64,000 nucleotides of DNA, taken from NCBI RefSeq assembly GCF_000294775.2, contig NZ_CP015506.1, positions 3,199,501-3,263,500 of the forward strand. Reading direction: 5' to 3'. The notes beneath the pieces were generated by a model. It did not search any database. It was not told where the DNA came from and saw nothing but the letters and a program-made list of their open reading frames with translations. A program made the position numbers and the translations under genes. Below, piece by piece: positions 44,326 through 53,606 of this stretch (its first letter is position 1; every line of letters begins with the position of its first letter). The stretch comes from Cytobacillus oceanisediminis 2691. Its GTDB lineage: Bacteria; Bacillota; Bacilli; Bacillales; Cytobacillaceae.

Positions 44326-44585
44326 TAAATAGCACCTCCCTAAGATTCGAGTGAAATCAGTATATTCTCTGAAAATATAATACCATAATTTTCAACTCTC
44401 ACGGCAAAGGTTTTACTTTTTTTTACATAAAGAGGTCTATACTGCAAACACCACTCAAATCTTAAACTCCATGTGTACATTAGCTTTATAAGCTCAATAA
44501 ATTACTGTCTTTCAGTTTCCTTTAACAATCCATTCAAAAATTTAATATTAATATTGGAGTTTAAAAAGACTTTAAGCTCAAGGTT

Positions 44586-44684
44586 CTAATTAATAAACTG
44601 ACCTAAAATTTCTTCTCCATGAAATTCCAAGTAATCTTGAAGATATGATCTAATTTTGTTTCCCTTATCCTTTCTTATTAACTT
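44586..44684 (-). pseudogene. Short coding-like remnant between the TIGR04141 and HNH genes
   Basis: A 32-codon frame without a start codon, overlapping the 3' end of the HNH gene in another phase, reads RSYLQDYLEFHGEEILGQFI before a stop. It looks like the end of a deleted protein gene. I do not recognise the family and the call is weak. The remainder of the gap 44326-44585 holds nothing I can support. Confidence 0.25.
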
Positions 44685-45465
44685 CTATTATTTGTTGTAG
44701 ATCTTCCACTTCCATTACTCTATCTCTTCTGCGGTGTATCATACTATGACAGTTTGAACATAAAGGAACTAAATCTTTTGAAGGATCTATAATTGTTCCC
44801 TCTTTGATATCCGAGAGCGGAATAACGTGATGAACTTCAATAAAATTCTTGGCTAAATCTTTTCCATAGAATTTATCAAAATTGAAATTGCAAGCTTTAC
44901 AGGTTGTTCCATGTATTTCAATCGCTTTGGCCCGATTCTTAAGACTCCGTTCATAACTGACATGAATTTTAACCTTTTTGTCCCCTTCTTTGTCTGCTAT
45001 AAATTCTCTTTCTATTAGGCTCGTTTTATTCTGCTCTGTAGAGAGAGCACTAGCGCTTACAAACAGACTTACAGAAGTGGATAGAATAAAGATACTCGGT
45101 TTATCAGAATTTATTTTAAAATCTACTAAAAATACTCTTCCATAATAAGTAAAATAAGTGTGATGGATATCGCGATAAAAAAGAAAAATTGACTCGTTAT
45201 TTATCTCTGCATTAATTAACCTTTGATCGTTGAAATGACTAATTTCCCCCTCCATATGAAGTAGACCTTCCTCTATGAAGTAATCGTTATACTGAGTATC
45301 TGATTTTTGCTTAATCTTAGTTACAAAAAGGATAATTTTATGATCATTTGCTGGAGTGATAATCCCGCGACTGATTGCTTGTCTCCCTTTATACCCCCAT
45401 ACTAATGATAAAGCATCACGATCATATTTCTTTCCTATTTCTAAACTTTCCATACTAATTGGCAT
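44665..45465 (-). CDS. HNH endonuclease with N-terminal DUF3427-like domain
   Basis: 266 aa. The C-terminal HNH domain (about 195-255) reads CKACNFNFDKFYGKDLAKNF, then IEVHHVIPLSDIKEG with the catalytic HH pair, and LVPLCSNCHSMIHRR. The N-terminal half (KYDRDALSLVWGYKGRQAIS, then FYRDIHHTYFTYYGRVFLVD) resembles DUF3427-type domains found in defence helicases and HNH restriction enzymes; this second match is from memory of the pattern and less certain. It lies upstream of the TIGR04141 gene on the same strand but with a 340-base gap. Likely a modification-dependent or type II-like restriction nuclease. Confidence 0.75.
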   Translation of the reverse strand: MPISMESLEIGKKYDRDALSLVWGYKGRQAISRGIITPANDHKIILFVTKIKQKSDTQYNDYFIEEGLLHMEGEISHFNDQRLINAEINNESIFLFYRDIHHTYFTYYGRVFLVDFKINSDKPSIFILSTSVSLFVSASALSTEQNKTSLIEREFIADKEGDKKVKIHVSYERSLKNRAKAIEIHGTTCKACNFNFDKFYGKDLAKNFIEVHHVIPLSDIKEGTIIDPSKDLVPLCSNCHSMIHRRRDRVMEVEDLQQIIEVNKKG

Positions 45466-45810
45466 AAATTCAATCCTCTCGATTAATATTTCCCGAAATA
45501 TTATTCATAACTACTGAAAACCTTCCTATTATAGTCTTTAAACGTGTTTTGTAAGGACATTATAATTCAAAAAAATACAAATAATCCTTTTATATTGACA
45601 TACACAAAACAATGTACGATCAATAAATGTTAATTAAAATTTCGAATGTCTCCATTCTTTTACAACTAAAAAGCAGCCTGCCTCATAGATGATTGAAAGA
45701 AACTGTGCAACTTATTTTAAAAGAAGAACAACATGTCTTGACAATGAAGGCATCCAATAACTCGCCTAATAGTTACTCTGATTTTTGACTATATTCCAAT
45801 GTCGAATTCA

Positions 45811-45836
45811 AAAAAAAAGCCCCCTATTCAGGGGAC
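45811..45836 (-). terminator. Terminator of the methyltransferase gene
   Basis: On the minus strand GTCCCC, TGAATA, GGGGGC, then nine T. It lies 17 bases after the methyltransferase stop. The remaining gap 45466-45810 is AT-rich with no gene I can support. Confidence 0.85.
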
Positions 45837-45853
45837 TGATGGGATGAAATGTT

Positions 45854-47011
45854 CTAGGCATTCACTTCAACCTTTGTTGTTTCAACATCATCTATTTCGA
45901 CCTTCTTTTTGCCCTTCAAATTCTCTAATTGAAGCTTGGGTGTTGGGCGAACAGCCTTATAGCTCATTCCTGCAAAGGACATTAGGATTGCTTCAAATAC
46001 TATCTGCGCTCCCTGTGGAGGGACGGCCATTCCAATTTGCTTTCGGACTTTCTCTTTGCTTCCACAAAAAATAAAATCATCAGGAAATGTCTGAAGGCGG
46101 GCGCGTTCTCTGTTAGTCAAAGCACGAGGTTCTTCCCAATGATACATATGGGTTCCGCCCCCGCCGCTTCCAGTAACCGTGTATGCTGGTCTGTTAGGAT
46201 CAAGTCTTTTATAAATTGAACTGAGTCGAGCCCCTTTTACGTTCAATCGCAGGTGCTCATCTATGCCAGGGTACCATGCATTTTCTCCGGCAGGAATTTG
46301 CATCAGCATGTCTTTTACCTTTTTTGTATGCTTAGGCATTTCATGATTAGGAGCTCCTTCTGGAATTGCAGGATAAGTAATAGCCTCTAATGAGGTTTTG
46401 TACTTGTCAGGAGTAGTCGGTGCAGGAACTTTAAACTCAACTCCCTCTTTTGATAAATCATTGCGAATACCAACAATTATTATTCTGTGTCTTGCTTGTG
46501 GCACCCCATATTCTTCAAATTTATAAAGATGGGGTGTTAATTTATAGCCGCATTCTTCAAGTTCTGTGAGAATTTGAATAAAGGCTTGTCCCTCATTAGC
46601 GCTTTGAAGGCCACCAACATTCTCTGCAACAAAGAACTTTGGCTGATACTCTTTCAGGACTTTTACTCCGTATGAATAGAGAGGTCCAAAGGTGCCATTA
46701 AGTCCATGTTTTTCTCCCACTTGGCTGTAATCATTGCAGGGAAATCCAAATGCAAAGCAATCAATTTCACCAAGTATCTCTTTATTTCCAATTGGCAGCT
46801 CTTCTACCGAACCATGATGTACAGATGGATCATTTATGTCTCCGCATATATTTAGAGCGAACGTTTCACAAGCACTGCCATCATAATCATTTGACCATAA
46901 GTGCTCTATCTTCCACTCTTCTCCTGTTAACGGATGAATGACTTTAGCATTTTTTGCGCCTAAGCTTAAGCCTCCTGGGCCGTTAAATAGCTCTCCTTTT
47001 TTAAATATCAT
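45854..47011 (-). CDS. DNA (cytosine-5) methyltransferase
   Basis: 385 aa. Motif I is NGPGGLSLGAKNAK near residue 10; motif IV, with the catalytic Cys, is FAFGFPCNDYSQVGEKHG near 90; motif VI is FVAENVGGL near 130; motif VIII is PQARHRIIIVG near 180. The target-recognition region lies about 200-290, motif IX is RERARLQTFPDDF, and motif X is IGMAVPPQGAQIVFEAI. It modifies the carbon-5 of cytosine in DNA. It is upstream of HNH and downstream of the AlwI-type nuclease on the same strand, and a vsr gene lies 4 kb away. The recognition sequence cannot be deduced. Confidence 0.93.
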   Translation of the reverse strand: MIFKKGELFNGPGGLSLGAKNAKVIHPLTGEEWKIEHLWSNDYDGSACETFALNICGDINDPSVHHGSVEELPIGNKEILGEIDCFAFGFPCNDYSQVGEKHGLNGTFGPLYSYGVKVLKEYQPKFFVAENVGGLQSANEGQAFIQILTELEECGYKLTPHLYKFEEYGVPQARHRIIIVGIRNDLSKEGVEFKVPAPTTPDKYKTSLEAITYPAIPEGAPNHEMPKHTKKVKDMLMQIPAGENAWYPGIDEHLRLNVKGARLSSIYKRLDPNRPAYTVTGSGGGGTHMYHWEEPRALTNRERARLQTFPDDFIFCGSKEKVRKQIGMAVPPQGAQIVFEAILMSFAGMSYKAVRPTPKLQLENLKGKKKVEIDDVETTKVEVNA

Positions 47012-47116
47012 TATTATCGCTCCTTATCACTAAATAGGAATATATGTTCTTGCATACTGGTATGCTATTATTCTACCACTAATAACATAAAAAAGCAGCT
47101 CTAAGGCTACTTTTCT

Positions 47117-48715
47117 TTAAATCATTTCTGAAATACTCCTATAACCCTTATTAGTAAATAAAGTCATAAACATTTCTGTTCGCTTTTGTTCAGGTATGTC
47201 ATTATCTAAACAGTAATCTAAGAATCCAAGTAAAGCTTTAGCTGAAAACATTCCACCTGCAACTTCCAAAGCCTGAGAAGTATTAACCTTTTCAGATATC
47301 TTCTTTAGATTACCTTCCCCACTCCATTCGCTAGCTGTTATATAGCCGAAATAAGTAACTTTTTTCCCTTCATAACCATTGTAGTTTGGAATATATTCTG
47401 AAGCCATATGTGAAGCCAGGTGGGCAGACAATGGGAATTTCTTTTTATAGTTTTTGGCATCTATTATACAGATCCTATTATTGTCTACATGTAAAACTAT
47501 TTCAATCTCTGTTTGCACCTTTCTTACAACTGGTTTTGGCCTGAGGTCAATTTTGAAGCCGATTGCTTTTAGAATTTCTGCTGTCTTGTCCTCAAAGACT
47601 AAATCATTTTCTTCAAATAAATATGATTCGACAAAATCCTCATTTAGGGATGTAAATTGGTAGTTGTGAAGTTCATAAGCATAGTTTCGTGCCTCTCTCC
47701 TGGAAAACTCCTGCTCAAGAATTACTGTAATCTCTTCTGCAGAAAGCGACTGCAACACCGGATAATTTGATAATAGCCGATGAACCTTTTTAATACTTTT
47801 ACTTCGATTAGTTGATGGAGAAATTCCTCCATAAGCACTTGCCTTATAACTATCTACATCTAATCCAGCATTTTCTGCAAAGCGTTCTAATGAAATTAGA
47901 TAACGTTTATTGAAAGGATACCTTGTATCAAAATTAATTAGTTTTTCAGCAGTACTGGTGCGCAATTCAGAAGGAATCCTTAGGGCATCCCCTCTTACGT
48001 AGTCAACTAACCCAGTGTAATCACACATCATCATAAAAGTATGTGCGACGTCACCATGAGCTGAAGCAAAATCACGGGCTCCATTATCAGATCGCTCTCT
48101 ATGGTCATAGATACTGGCAACTATTTCTTTCATTTTTTTCTTTTCTGTTTCACCAGCAGAACGATAATTAAGTATTTTTTCTGTGACACTCCACAGCTCA
48201 TCATCCTTTTTTGCAGTCAGTGCAAAGAAAGTAATTTCTTCTTTTGTGACGAAGTAATCCAGCTGGCGCTGATTCACGAGCCGGATTAAGAATCTTGCAG
48301 GACGGATTTGAAAATCATTTTCAAACTTGGGTCTAAATCCGCTTTCCAAAAAGTAAGCGTTAGGAATTTGAAGGGTTAGTATTTGCTTCGATGTATTTTC
48401 ACGTATCTTATTTCCTTCAAGAAGCGCTTTACCTACTTTGGTAAGAGATAGGTTTCCGGAAGGAGTAATGTAAACATATCCAAAAGTACGAAGCATAGCA
48501 GCCCATGTCCTGCCTCCAGATCCATCATGACTGATATTATCCCGTTTAAGTCCTTCCGAGGCCAATACTTCTTCATAAAGTTTATGGGCGCTTCTATTTC
48601 TCGACCAAACAATTTGGAAATCATTTGTTGCTATTTGCAGTGCTCGAAGCGCCTCTACATGAAATTTCGGATCTCGTTCCGGGCGTGTAATAAACCATAC
48701 TTTTCTTTCAGGCAT
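47117..48715 (-). CDS. AlwI-family type II restriction endonuclease
   Basis: 532 aa. Starts KVWFITRPERDPKFHVEALR, the family hallmark, followed by a helical DNA-binding region. The C-terminal nuclease domain (about 405-450) shows the PD-(D/E)XK-type core IEIVLHVDNNRICIIDAKNY with D-A-K. AlwI-family enzymes recognise short asymmetric sites and cut outside them; whether this one does is inferred. The ATG has AAGGAGG nine bases upstream, inside the end of the preceding HTH-like gene (8-base overlap). The methyltransferase gene follows, so the three genes form an R-M unit. Confidence 0.8.
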   Translation of the reverse strand: MPERKVWFITRPERDPKFHVEALRALQIATNDFQIVWSRNRSAHKLYEEVLASEGLKRDNISHDGSGGRTWAAMLRTFGYVYITPSGNLSLTKVGKALLEGNKIRENTSKQILTLQIPNAYFLESGFRPKFENDFQIRPARFLIRLVNQRQLDYFVTKEEITFFALTAKKDDELWSVTEKILNYRSAGETEKKKMKEIVASIYDHRERSDNGARDFASAHGDVAHTFMMMCDYTGLVDYVRGDALRIPSELRTSTAEKLINFDTRYPFNKRYLISLERFAENAGLDVDSYKASAYGGISPSTNRSKSIKKVHRLLSNYPVLQSLSAEEITVILEQEFSRREARNYAYELHNYQFTSLNEDFVESYLFEENDLVFEDKTAEILKAIGFKIDLRPKPVVRKVQTEIEIVLHVDNNRICIIDAKNYKKKFPLSAHLASHMASEYIPNYNGYEGKKVTYFGYITASEWSGEGNLKKISEKVNTSQALEVAGGMFSAKALLGFLDYCLDNDIPEQKRTEMFMTLFTNKGYRSISEMI

Positions 48716-49184
48716 CTGGTGAGTCCTCCTTGCTGGCTTGCTGATTTATTAATTTTTTTATTTCTCGAAAATATGATAATTCTTCTTTATTAAGCTTTCT
48801 TTTTGATTCTAGTGATCCCCAATCTCCTAATAGGTCTATAAGAAGCTCCTCTTCTGAAGAAACGAACTGTGCAATCTGAGCTGAGTTTTCTTCTTCATCA
48901 GATAGGTTTGAAATTACTCGTGCGATGTCTAATACCTTATCATCAAAGACCGCTGACAAAGAATACCCATTAAGGTCTATCTCTGTATTTATAACAGAGA
49001 AAATTTTTGCTAATGAAGAGATTTGAATATCTTCACTTTGATTGTAAGCATCATTAATCCAATTACCTTTCCTTCCTGTTCTAGAGCTTACTTCCTTATG
49101 AGATAGCTTTGCTTTTGAGATTAATACATCTAAATTTGTTAGAAGCCTATATAACAAGGCTCTCTTAAATAAGCCTTTCAACAC
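48708..49184 (-). CDS. Small HTH-like protein upstream of the restriction enzyme (possible controller)
   Basis: 158 aa. The N-terminal part (LLTNLDVLISKAKLSHKEVS, then SRTGRKGNWINDAYNQSEDI) has the layout of an XRE-like helix-turn-helix; the C-terminal part is acidic and helical. It overlaps the restriction gene by eight bases, so translation is coupled, a common layout for R-M controller proteins. The start is uncertain: GTG at 49184 has only a weak ribosome site. DNA binding is inferred. Confidence 0.65.
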   Translation of the reverse strand: MLKGLFKRALLYRLLTNLDVLISKAKLSHKEVSSRTGRKGNWINDAYNQSEDIQISSLAKIFSVINTEIDLNGYSLSAVFDDKVLDIARVISNLSDEEENSAQIAQFVSSEEELLIDLLGDWGSLESKRKLNKEELSYFREIKKLINQQASKEDSPDA

Positions 49185-49339
49185 GTTCGTTTTGATGTAA
49201 ATCTTCCTTTCTCCATTATTTCCCTATAAACTCTAGTATAAATTCAAAACAAAACAAAAATATCACCTTATAAGATGACATTTTTATTTTAACGATGTTT
49301 TATAATTTAGGAAAATATGTAATATGAGGGGGAAATTGT

Positions 49340-49723
49340 ATGCCGCGTTCTGGACAATATTTTGACGTTGAATTAAAGAGAGCACATTTAAATTGGGGAA
49401 CTGAAGGCGCCTCTAGATCAGTTTATCGAAGAAATGAGTATGAAGTCTATATTCCGATTAGCATGGATAACGCCAGGAGATATACTATCAGACCAGGAGA
49501 ATTGTTCCATTGTACTTCAGCTGATGGGTTTTTCCACGGACCGCTCAAAGCAACTGGATCTCAAGGAAAACTTCTAGAATACGGGAAAAACTTTCACAAA
49601 GAAGGTGATTTACGTGCTCTAGGCTATTGGTTGAAAGACCGGCATAATGCAAGAGAAGGGGATATCGTAAGGGTAGAGTTTACAGGGGAAAATTCTATTT
49701 TGTTACAGTTTTTAAGAGCATAA
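49340..49723 (+). CDS. B3-like (EcoRII-N / NgoFVII-type) DNA-recognition domain protein
   Basis: 127 aa. The pattern YEVYIPISMDNARRYTIRPG, FHGPLKATGSQGKLLEYGKN and LKDRHNAREGDIVRVEFTGE is that of the B3-like DNA-binding fold found in EcoRII and NgoFVII-type restriction enzymes and plant B3 factors. There is no nuclease motif in this protein itself. It overlaps the next gene as TAATG, so it is coupled to the adjacent nuclease-like gene. I infer a split restriction enzyme: DNA reader plus separate cutter. GGGGGAAA precedes the ATG. Confidence 0.7.
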   Translation: MPRSGQYFDVELKRAHLNWGTEGASRSVYRRNEYEVYIPISMDNARRYTIRPGELFHCTSADGFFHGPLKATGSQGKLLEYGKNFHKEGDLRALGYWLKDRHNAREGDIVRVEFTGENSILLQFLRA

Positions 49724-50531
49724 TGAACAGCATGCAATATTTGATTAATGTTCCTATAGAAGATGTTAAACAGTGCTTTTCATTTGCTGAACAATTATAT
49801 CAGAAAAAAGCAGCCAGCCTAAAACAATTTGGAAGAAAACAGCTCATTCGAGAAAAAAATGATTATATTGCGGATCATGTCATAGGGAAATCAGTGGAAA
49901 TAGGCTTCAAAAGATTCCTTGAGATAAATTGTGGAATAAGCTTTAAGGTGGACTTCGATATATGGGAGGATCAGCTGATCCATGACAATGGAAATGATTT
50001 AGCAACTGTTTTTTTCAACGGTGAATCTAAGAAATTCACATTCAAAACAGATATTAAAGGAACAAGGAAATCATCTAAATGGCTCCTGGTGGAACGCCAT
50101 AAAATAGTAAACTTTAATAAAAAATCTATGTTGTTGGATTGCTGGACAGCATACCTGAAGGCAAGGCTTTTGAAAATAACCCTTATGGATATTTGAACCA
50201 CAGTTGGAATGTCAGAATACTGGGGTATGCGTTAAATAGGGATATTGTCGATCCGCAAACAAAGCGAGGATGGATTGAATATAAAAAGGGAGACCATCTA
50301 TATAGTCCATCTATCTTAGAAAAATGCAAATCGAGAAACAGAAATTTATCGCATTCTGAATATCAAAAATTACTAAACAATGTTATAAAAAATATCCCTG
50401 AAAATTGGAATAGACATATTGGAGGACCGCTAGATTGCGAAATTAATTATGGGCTTCCAATAAAATGGTTAAGAAATACAAACCTTGACTGGGAAAATTT
50501 TTGCAAAATTATTCATAAATATTCGAGCTAA
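49723..50531 (+). pseudogene. Restriction-endonuclease-like gene with a frameshift near 50135
   Basis: Two frames make one protein of about 265 aa. The first (from 49723) contains a PD-(D/E)XK-like core with GNDLATVFFNGESKKFTFKT followed by DIKGTRKSSKWLLVE, and the second (from about 50139) continues GKAFENNPYGYLNHSWNVRI and ends with an aromatic-rich tail. The switch falls around 50130-50150, where frame 1 runs on only to 50196. The gene is either dead or read by a frameshift. The cutter partner of the B3-like protein is therefore probably inactive. Confidence 0.7.
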
Positions 50532-50762
50532 TCAGGGTTGCTGACACATTCCTTCCTTACTCACATTTAATTCTAGATACCAAAACAAAATACATTCCTC
50601 TTAGAACTAGTTTTCAGTTAATCGCTTGTTTTACTACAAAAAATCAACGTTTAGTTATTGATAATTTTTTTATTTTTATTTTTTCTATTCTATTTATCCT
50701 TTTCTTGTCGCGCATCTACATTTCGTTTTTTGCTAGCATACCCCTATGTTCCTGGCGTCTAT

Positions 50763-50803
50763 AAAGAATCATGGTGGTGTTCTGGCCGCACCGTGATTCT
50801 TTT
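50763..50803 (+). terminator. Terminator after the frameshifted nuclease
   Basis: AAAGAATCATGGTG, loop, CACCGTGATTCTTTT: a long stem with a mismatch and T tail. Nothing else can be supported in the gap 50532-50977. Confidence 0.75.
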
Positions 50804-50977
50804 CCTTTAGATCTATCATAATAAATCAATTCCATATTCGGTTCCAGTATTATCTAATACCGTTAGTAGCACTTCTGTTTGGGTATTCCCCTCCACAGCT
50901 TCAATATACAAACATTTATAGTTATTTACATGGTAAAATATGGTAAAAACCAATAATTTGGAAAGAAGGTTGGCAGA

Positions 50978-51163
50978 ATGAAAATCCGTTGTGGGTCATG
51001 TCACATTCCATTAAAAGATGATGACATGTTAGTATTGGATGAGTTTAATACTTTAAAACATCGAGGATGTTATGAGCTTGATCCGAAATATATAAAAGAT
51101 GTTGATACATTCAAGAATATCAAGGAGAAATATGATTTCTTAAGAGAAGCATTCACCCATTAA
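50978..51163 (+). CDS. Hypothetical 61-aa protein with a CxxC motif
   Basis: MKIRCGSCHIPLKDDDMLVL, then a second Cys/His pair near residue 30 (LKHRGCYELD). The C-x-x-C...H-x-x-C layout suggests a small zinc ribbon. AGAAGG precedes the ATG by a proper distance. Function unknown; it lies between the nuclease pseudogene and vsr. Confidence 0.6.
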   Translation: MKIRCGSCHIPLKDDDMLVLDEFNTLKHRGCYELDPKYIKDVDTFKNIKEKYDFLREAFTH

Positions 51164-51332
51164 AAAACGATTTCTTATTCTAGTAAAGCCACTCCAGTCT
51201 AGATTATAGTCAAAGTTTATTCGCTTTTATCAAATATAACATAATAATTTTTTTTATGAATAATGTCAAAAGTGTAATGTCCGGCTCTTCTGGGTAAGAT
51301 TCCAATATAAACCCTAAATCGGACGTGATTCC

Positions 51333-51779
51333 ATGCCTGAAAAAATAACAAAAGAACAGCGATCCCATAACATGAGAGCTATCAAGTCCCAGTCAATGCT
51401 GGAAAATGACATTACAAAGGCTCTCTGGAGGCAAGGCTTTCGGTTTCGTAAAAATGCAAAAATGTTCGGCAAACCGGACATCTCCATAAAGAAATATAAA
51501 ATCGTTATCTTTATAGACTCTTGTTTCTGGCATTGCTGCCCGATTCACGGAAATATGCCAAAATCCAATCAGGAGTATTGGACAAAAAAGCTGGCTCGCA
51601 ATGTCAGCAGAGATCAGGAAGTGAATCAGTATTATCAGGATAACGGCTGGAAAGTGTTGCGCATCTGGGAGCATGAGTTCAAGCAGGACTTTGATGCTGC
51701 AGTTGACTCCATCGCGATTTTTATTAAAACCTATGCAGTTTTAAAGGAAAAACACCCTGAATCTTTATCAGAAGATTAG
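51333..51779 (+). CDS. vsr: Very-short-patch repair endonuclease
   Basis: 148 aa. Family blocks: RSHNMRAIKSQSMLENDI, LWRQGFRFRKNAKMFGKPDI with the catalytic Asp in GKPDIS, VIFIDSCFWHCCPIHGNMPK with the zinc and catalytic residues, and NGWKVLRIWEHEF at the end. Vsr nicks T:G mismatches left by deamination of 5-methylcytosine. It fits the C5 methyltransferase at 45.9-47.0 kb. The stop codon is followed closely by a shared terminator with the AIPR operon. Confidence 0.92.
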   Translation: MPEKITKEQRSHNMRAIKSQSMLENDITKALWRQGFRFRKNAKMFGKPDISIKKYKIVIFIDSCFWHCCPIHGNMPKSNQEYWTKKLARNVSRDQEVNQYYQDNGWKVLRIWEHEFKQDFDAAVDSIAIFIKTYAVLKEKHPESLSED

Positions 51780-51788
51780 GGTGTTTTT
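51749..51788. terminator. Bidirectional terminator between vsr and the AIPR gene
   Basis: AACACCCTGAATCTT pairs with AAGATTAGGGTGTT with one bulged base; T-runs follow on both strands. It overlaps the last codons of vsr. Confidence 0.85.
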
Positions 51789-51791
51789 CTG

Positions 51792-53603
51792 TTAAATTAA
51801 GTTTTTCAGTTCCTGGGAGCAGGTTTCTTTAAACTGTATCCAGCAAGCTTCCTGTTTCGCCCATTGCGTAACGTTCCGCTCACCAGCAGATTCTTTCAGA
51901 TAGAACAAAGTCTTATCTGCAATCGTACGTACGATATCATCCCATTTATCTGAAAGTGCCTGTTCTTCCCATACACCAACCAAATCAATTTGCTCGCTGT
52001 AGAGGTGGTGAAGCATTGCCACTGTATAGTAAATGACGTTTGCCTTGTAGCCTCTCAGCTTCATTTCATCAACGATTTCTTTGACGCGCTGATTAATGAT
52101 GGCTCTCGCAATTAATTTCTGATAGACGGATAGAGTAATCTTATCCTGTGTGCTGCCGCTCCAGAAGCTCTTGTTCAGATCCATGAACTTCTTGAATGCT
52201 TCCTCTCCGCCCTTACTGGAAACATGAGGGTAGCCTTCCCATGACATGAAATATTTGGCCAAATCGACTTTTGTAAGGACCTTATCTTTCGGATACTGCT
52301 TCTTGAAATCGGTCTGTTCTTTTCCTCGCTTGCGTCGGTTGATATCCACCATATACTGGCCTCTGGCACGTTCGAAGTACCATTTGCTTTCTGGTCTTCT
52401 TCCGTCTTTTGCGGGAATCCAGATATTGCGCGAGAATTTTTCCAGGTCGGACATGAAGCGTGTATTGGCCAATAGATCCGATTTATTGATCTTGTTTTGC
52501 GTATTGGCATATTGTGAGATGCGGGAAATCATTTCATCTTCCAGCAGGTGCTGGTCTTTTGAAACAAATTCGTTTACCTGAAGGATTGTCAGTTTTGCCT
52601 GGACGTATACATCCTTTAGGCTGATTCCCTCTTTATAAGCCTTATGGATGGAAGCTGTCGTTTGGCCGCCGTTGACAATTTGCCATCCGCTTAGACCTTT
52701 TATTTTATATTGATTGACTCCATCTTTTACAGGCTCAAAGTCGCCTGTACGGGCTACAGTTGAAATGCCGTTGTTATAGGCAACAAACATTTTCCGCTGG
52801 AATGGATCTTTTAGCGTGTCACGAATGCCTTTGTTGGTTCCGCCCCTTGCCTGAAGGAATGAACGGACATTTCGCTCAACAAGCTTTTGGCCCCATTCGT
52901 CATAGGCTTTAGCAAGAAGCTCAGCTGAAATATAGCCTACATAACAGTCAAATTCCTTTACACCGCTTGAAGGGTCAGGAACAAACATCATTTCAAATGT
53001 TTCACCGTAATCTCTCTCAAAATCAATGTAGTCTGTCTCAATAGCCTGCTCAGATGTGATCAGCTGCTGAACACGGTCAATATCCCATACTTGGACATTT
53101 ACGGTTTCAATGCCCGGAATTGTCAATTCTACCGGCTTGTTTGAAGCATAGTACATGTTTGTCACTACAAAAATATTAATCTCGTTTAAGCTGTCCATCT
53201 CTTCATCAATGACTTTAGCAAGATCGTAAGCTTCTAAAGAATGGTCAATTGTCTGAAGAAGGGACTTGGCATTTGTGACAAAACGTTTTGCCCGATTGGC
53301 GATTTCTGCAACAGCAGTCATGTTGATTGAAAGCAGATCTTCCTCATTCTGCTCAAAATTATAATCAGCCACAAACAAATCTAATACATGATTTTCGTCA
53401 TCAAAAGAATAGGCATTTACGGCAATGTTTTTTCCCGTATCTTTATAGGGAGGGATCAGGATTTCCGGATCATCCGGCCTGTCCATAAAGGAAATCATTT
53501 TTTCCAGGAATGGAACCTGATAGCTGCCTGTTTTTATCGCTTTTTCTTCCAGCTCTTCCATGAAATCGAGGAGAAATTCTTTTCTTTGTCTAGTTTCTAT
53601 CAT
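51792..53603 (-). CDS. AIPR family (abortive-infection phage resistance) protein, Mza-like system
   Basis: 603 aa. AIPR proteins carry a core with FLQARGGTNKGIRDTLKDPF (residues 245-265), then FVAYNNGISTVA, and GLSGWQIVNGGQTTASIHKA (near 310-330), all visible here. The family is tied to phage resistance. It is last of four coupled genes (MutL-like, Z1, DUF4420, AIPR). A predicted nuclease or effector role is inferred from the family, not from a clear catalytic motif. Confidence 0.9.
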   Translation of the reverse strand: MIETRQRKEFLLDFMEELEEKAIKTGSYQVPFLEKMISFMDRPDDPEILIPPYKDTGKNIAVNAYSFDDENHVLDLFVADYNFEQNEEDLLSINMTAVAEIANRAKRFVTNAKSLLQTIDHSLEAYDLAKVIDEEMDSLNEINIFVVTNMYYASNKPVELTIPGIETVNVQVWDIDRVQQLITSEQAIETDYIDFERDYGETFEMMFVPDPSSGVKEFDCYVGYISAELLAKAYDEWGQKLVERNVRSFLQARGGTNKGIRDTLKDPFQRKMFVAYNNGISTVARTGDFEPVKDGVNQYKIKGLSGWQIVNGGQTTASIHKAYKEGISLKDVYVQAKLTILQVNEFVSKDQHLLEDEMISRISQYANTQNKINKSDLLANTRFMSDLEKFSRNIWIPAKDGRRPESKWYFERARGQYMVDINRRKRGKEQTDFKKQYPKDKVLTKVDLAKYFMSWEGYPHVSSKGGEEAFKKFMDLNKSFWSGSTQDKITLSVYQKLIARAIINQRVKEIVDEMKLRGYKANVIYYTVAMLHHLYSEQIDLVGVWEEQALSDKWDDIVRTIADKTLFYLKESAGERNVTQWAKQEACWIQFKETCSQELKNLI

Positions 53604-53606
53604 CTT

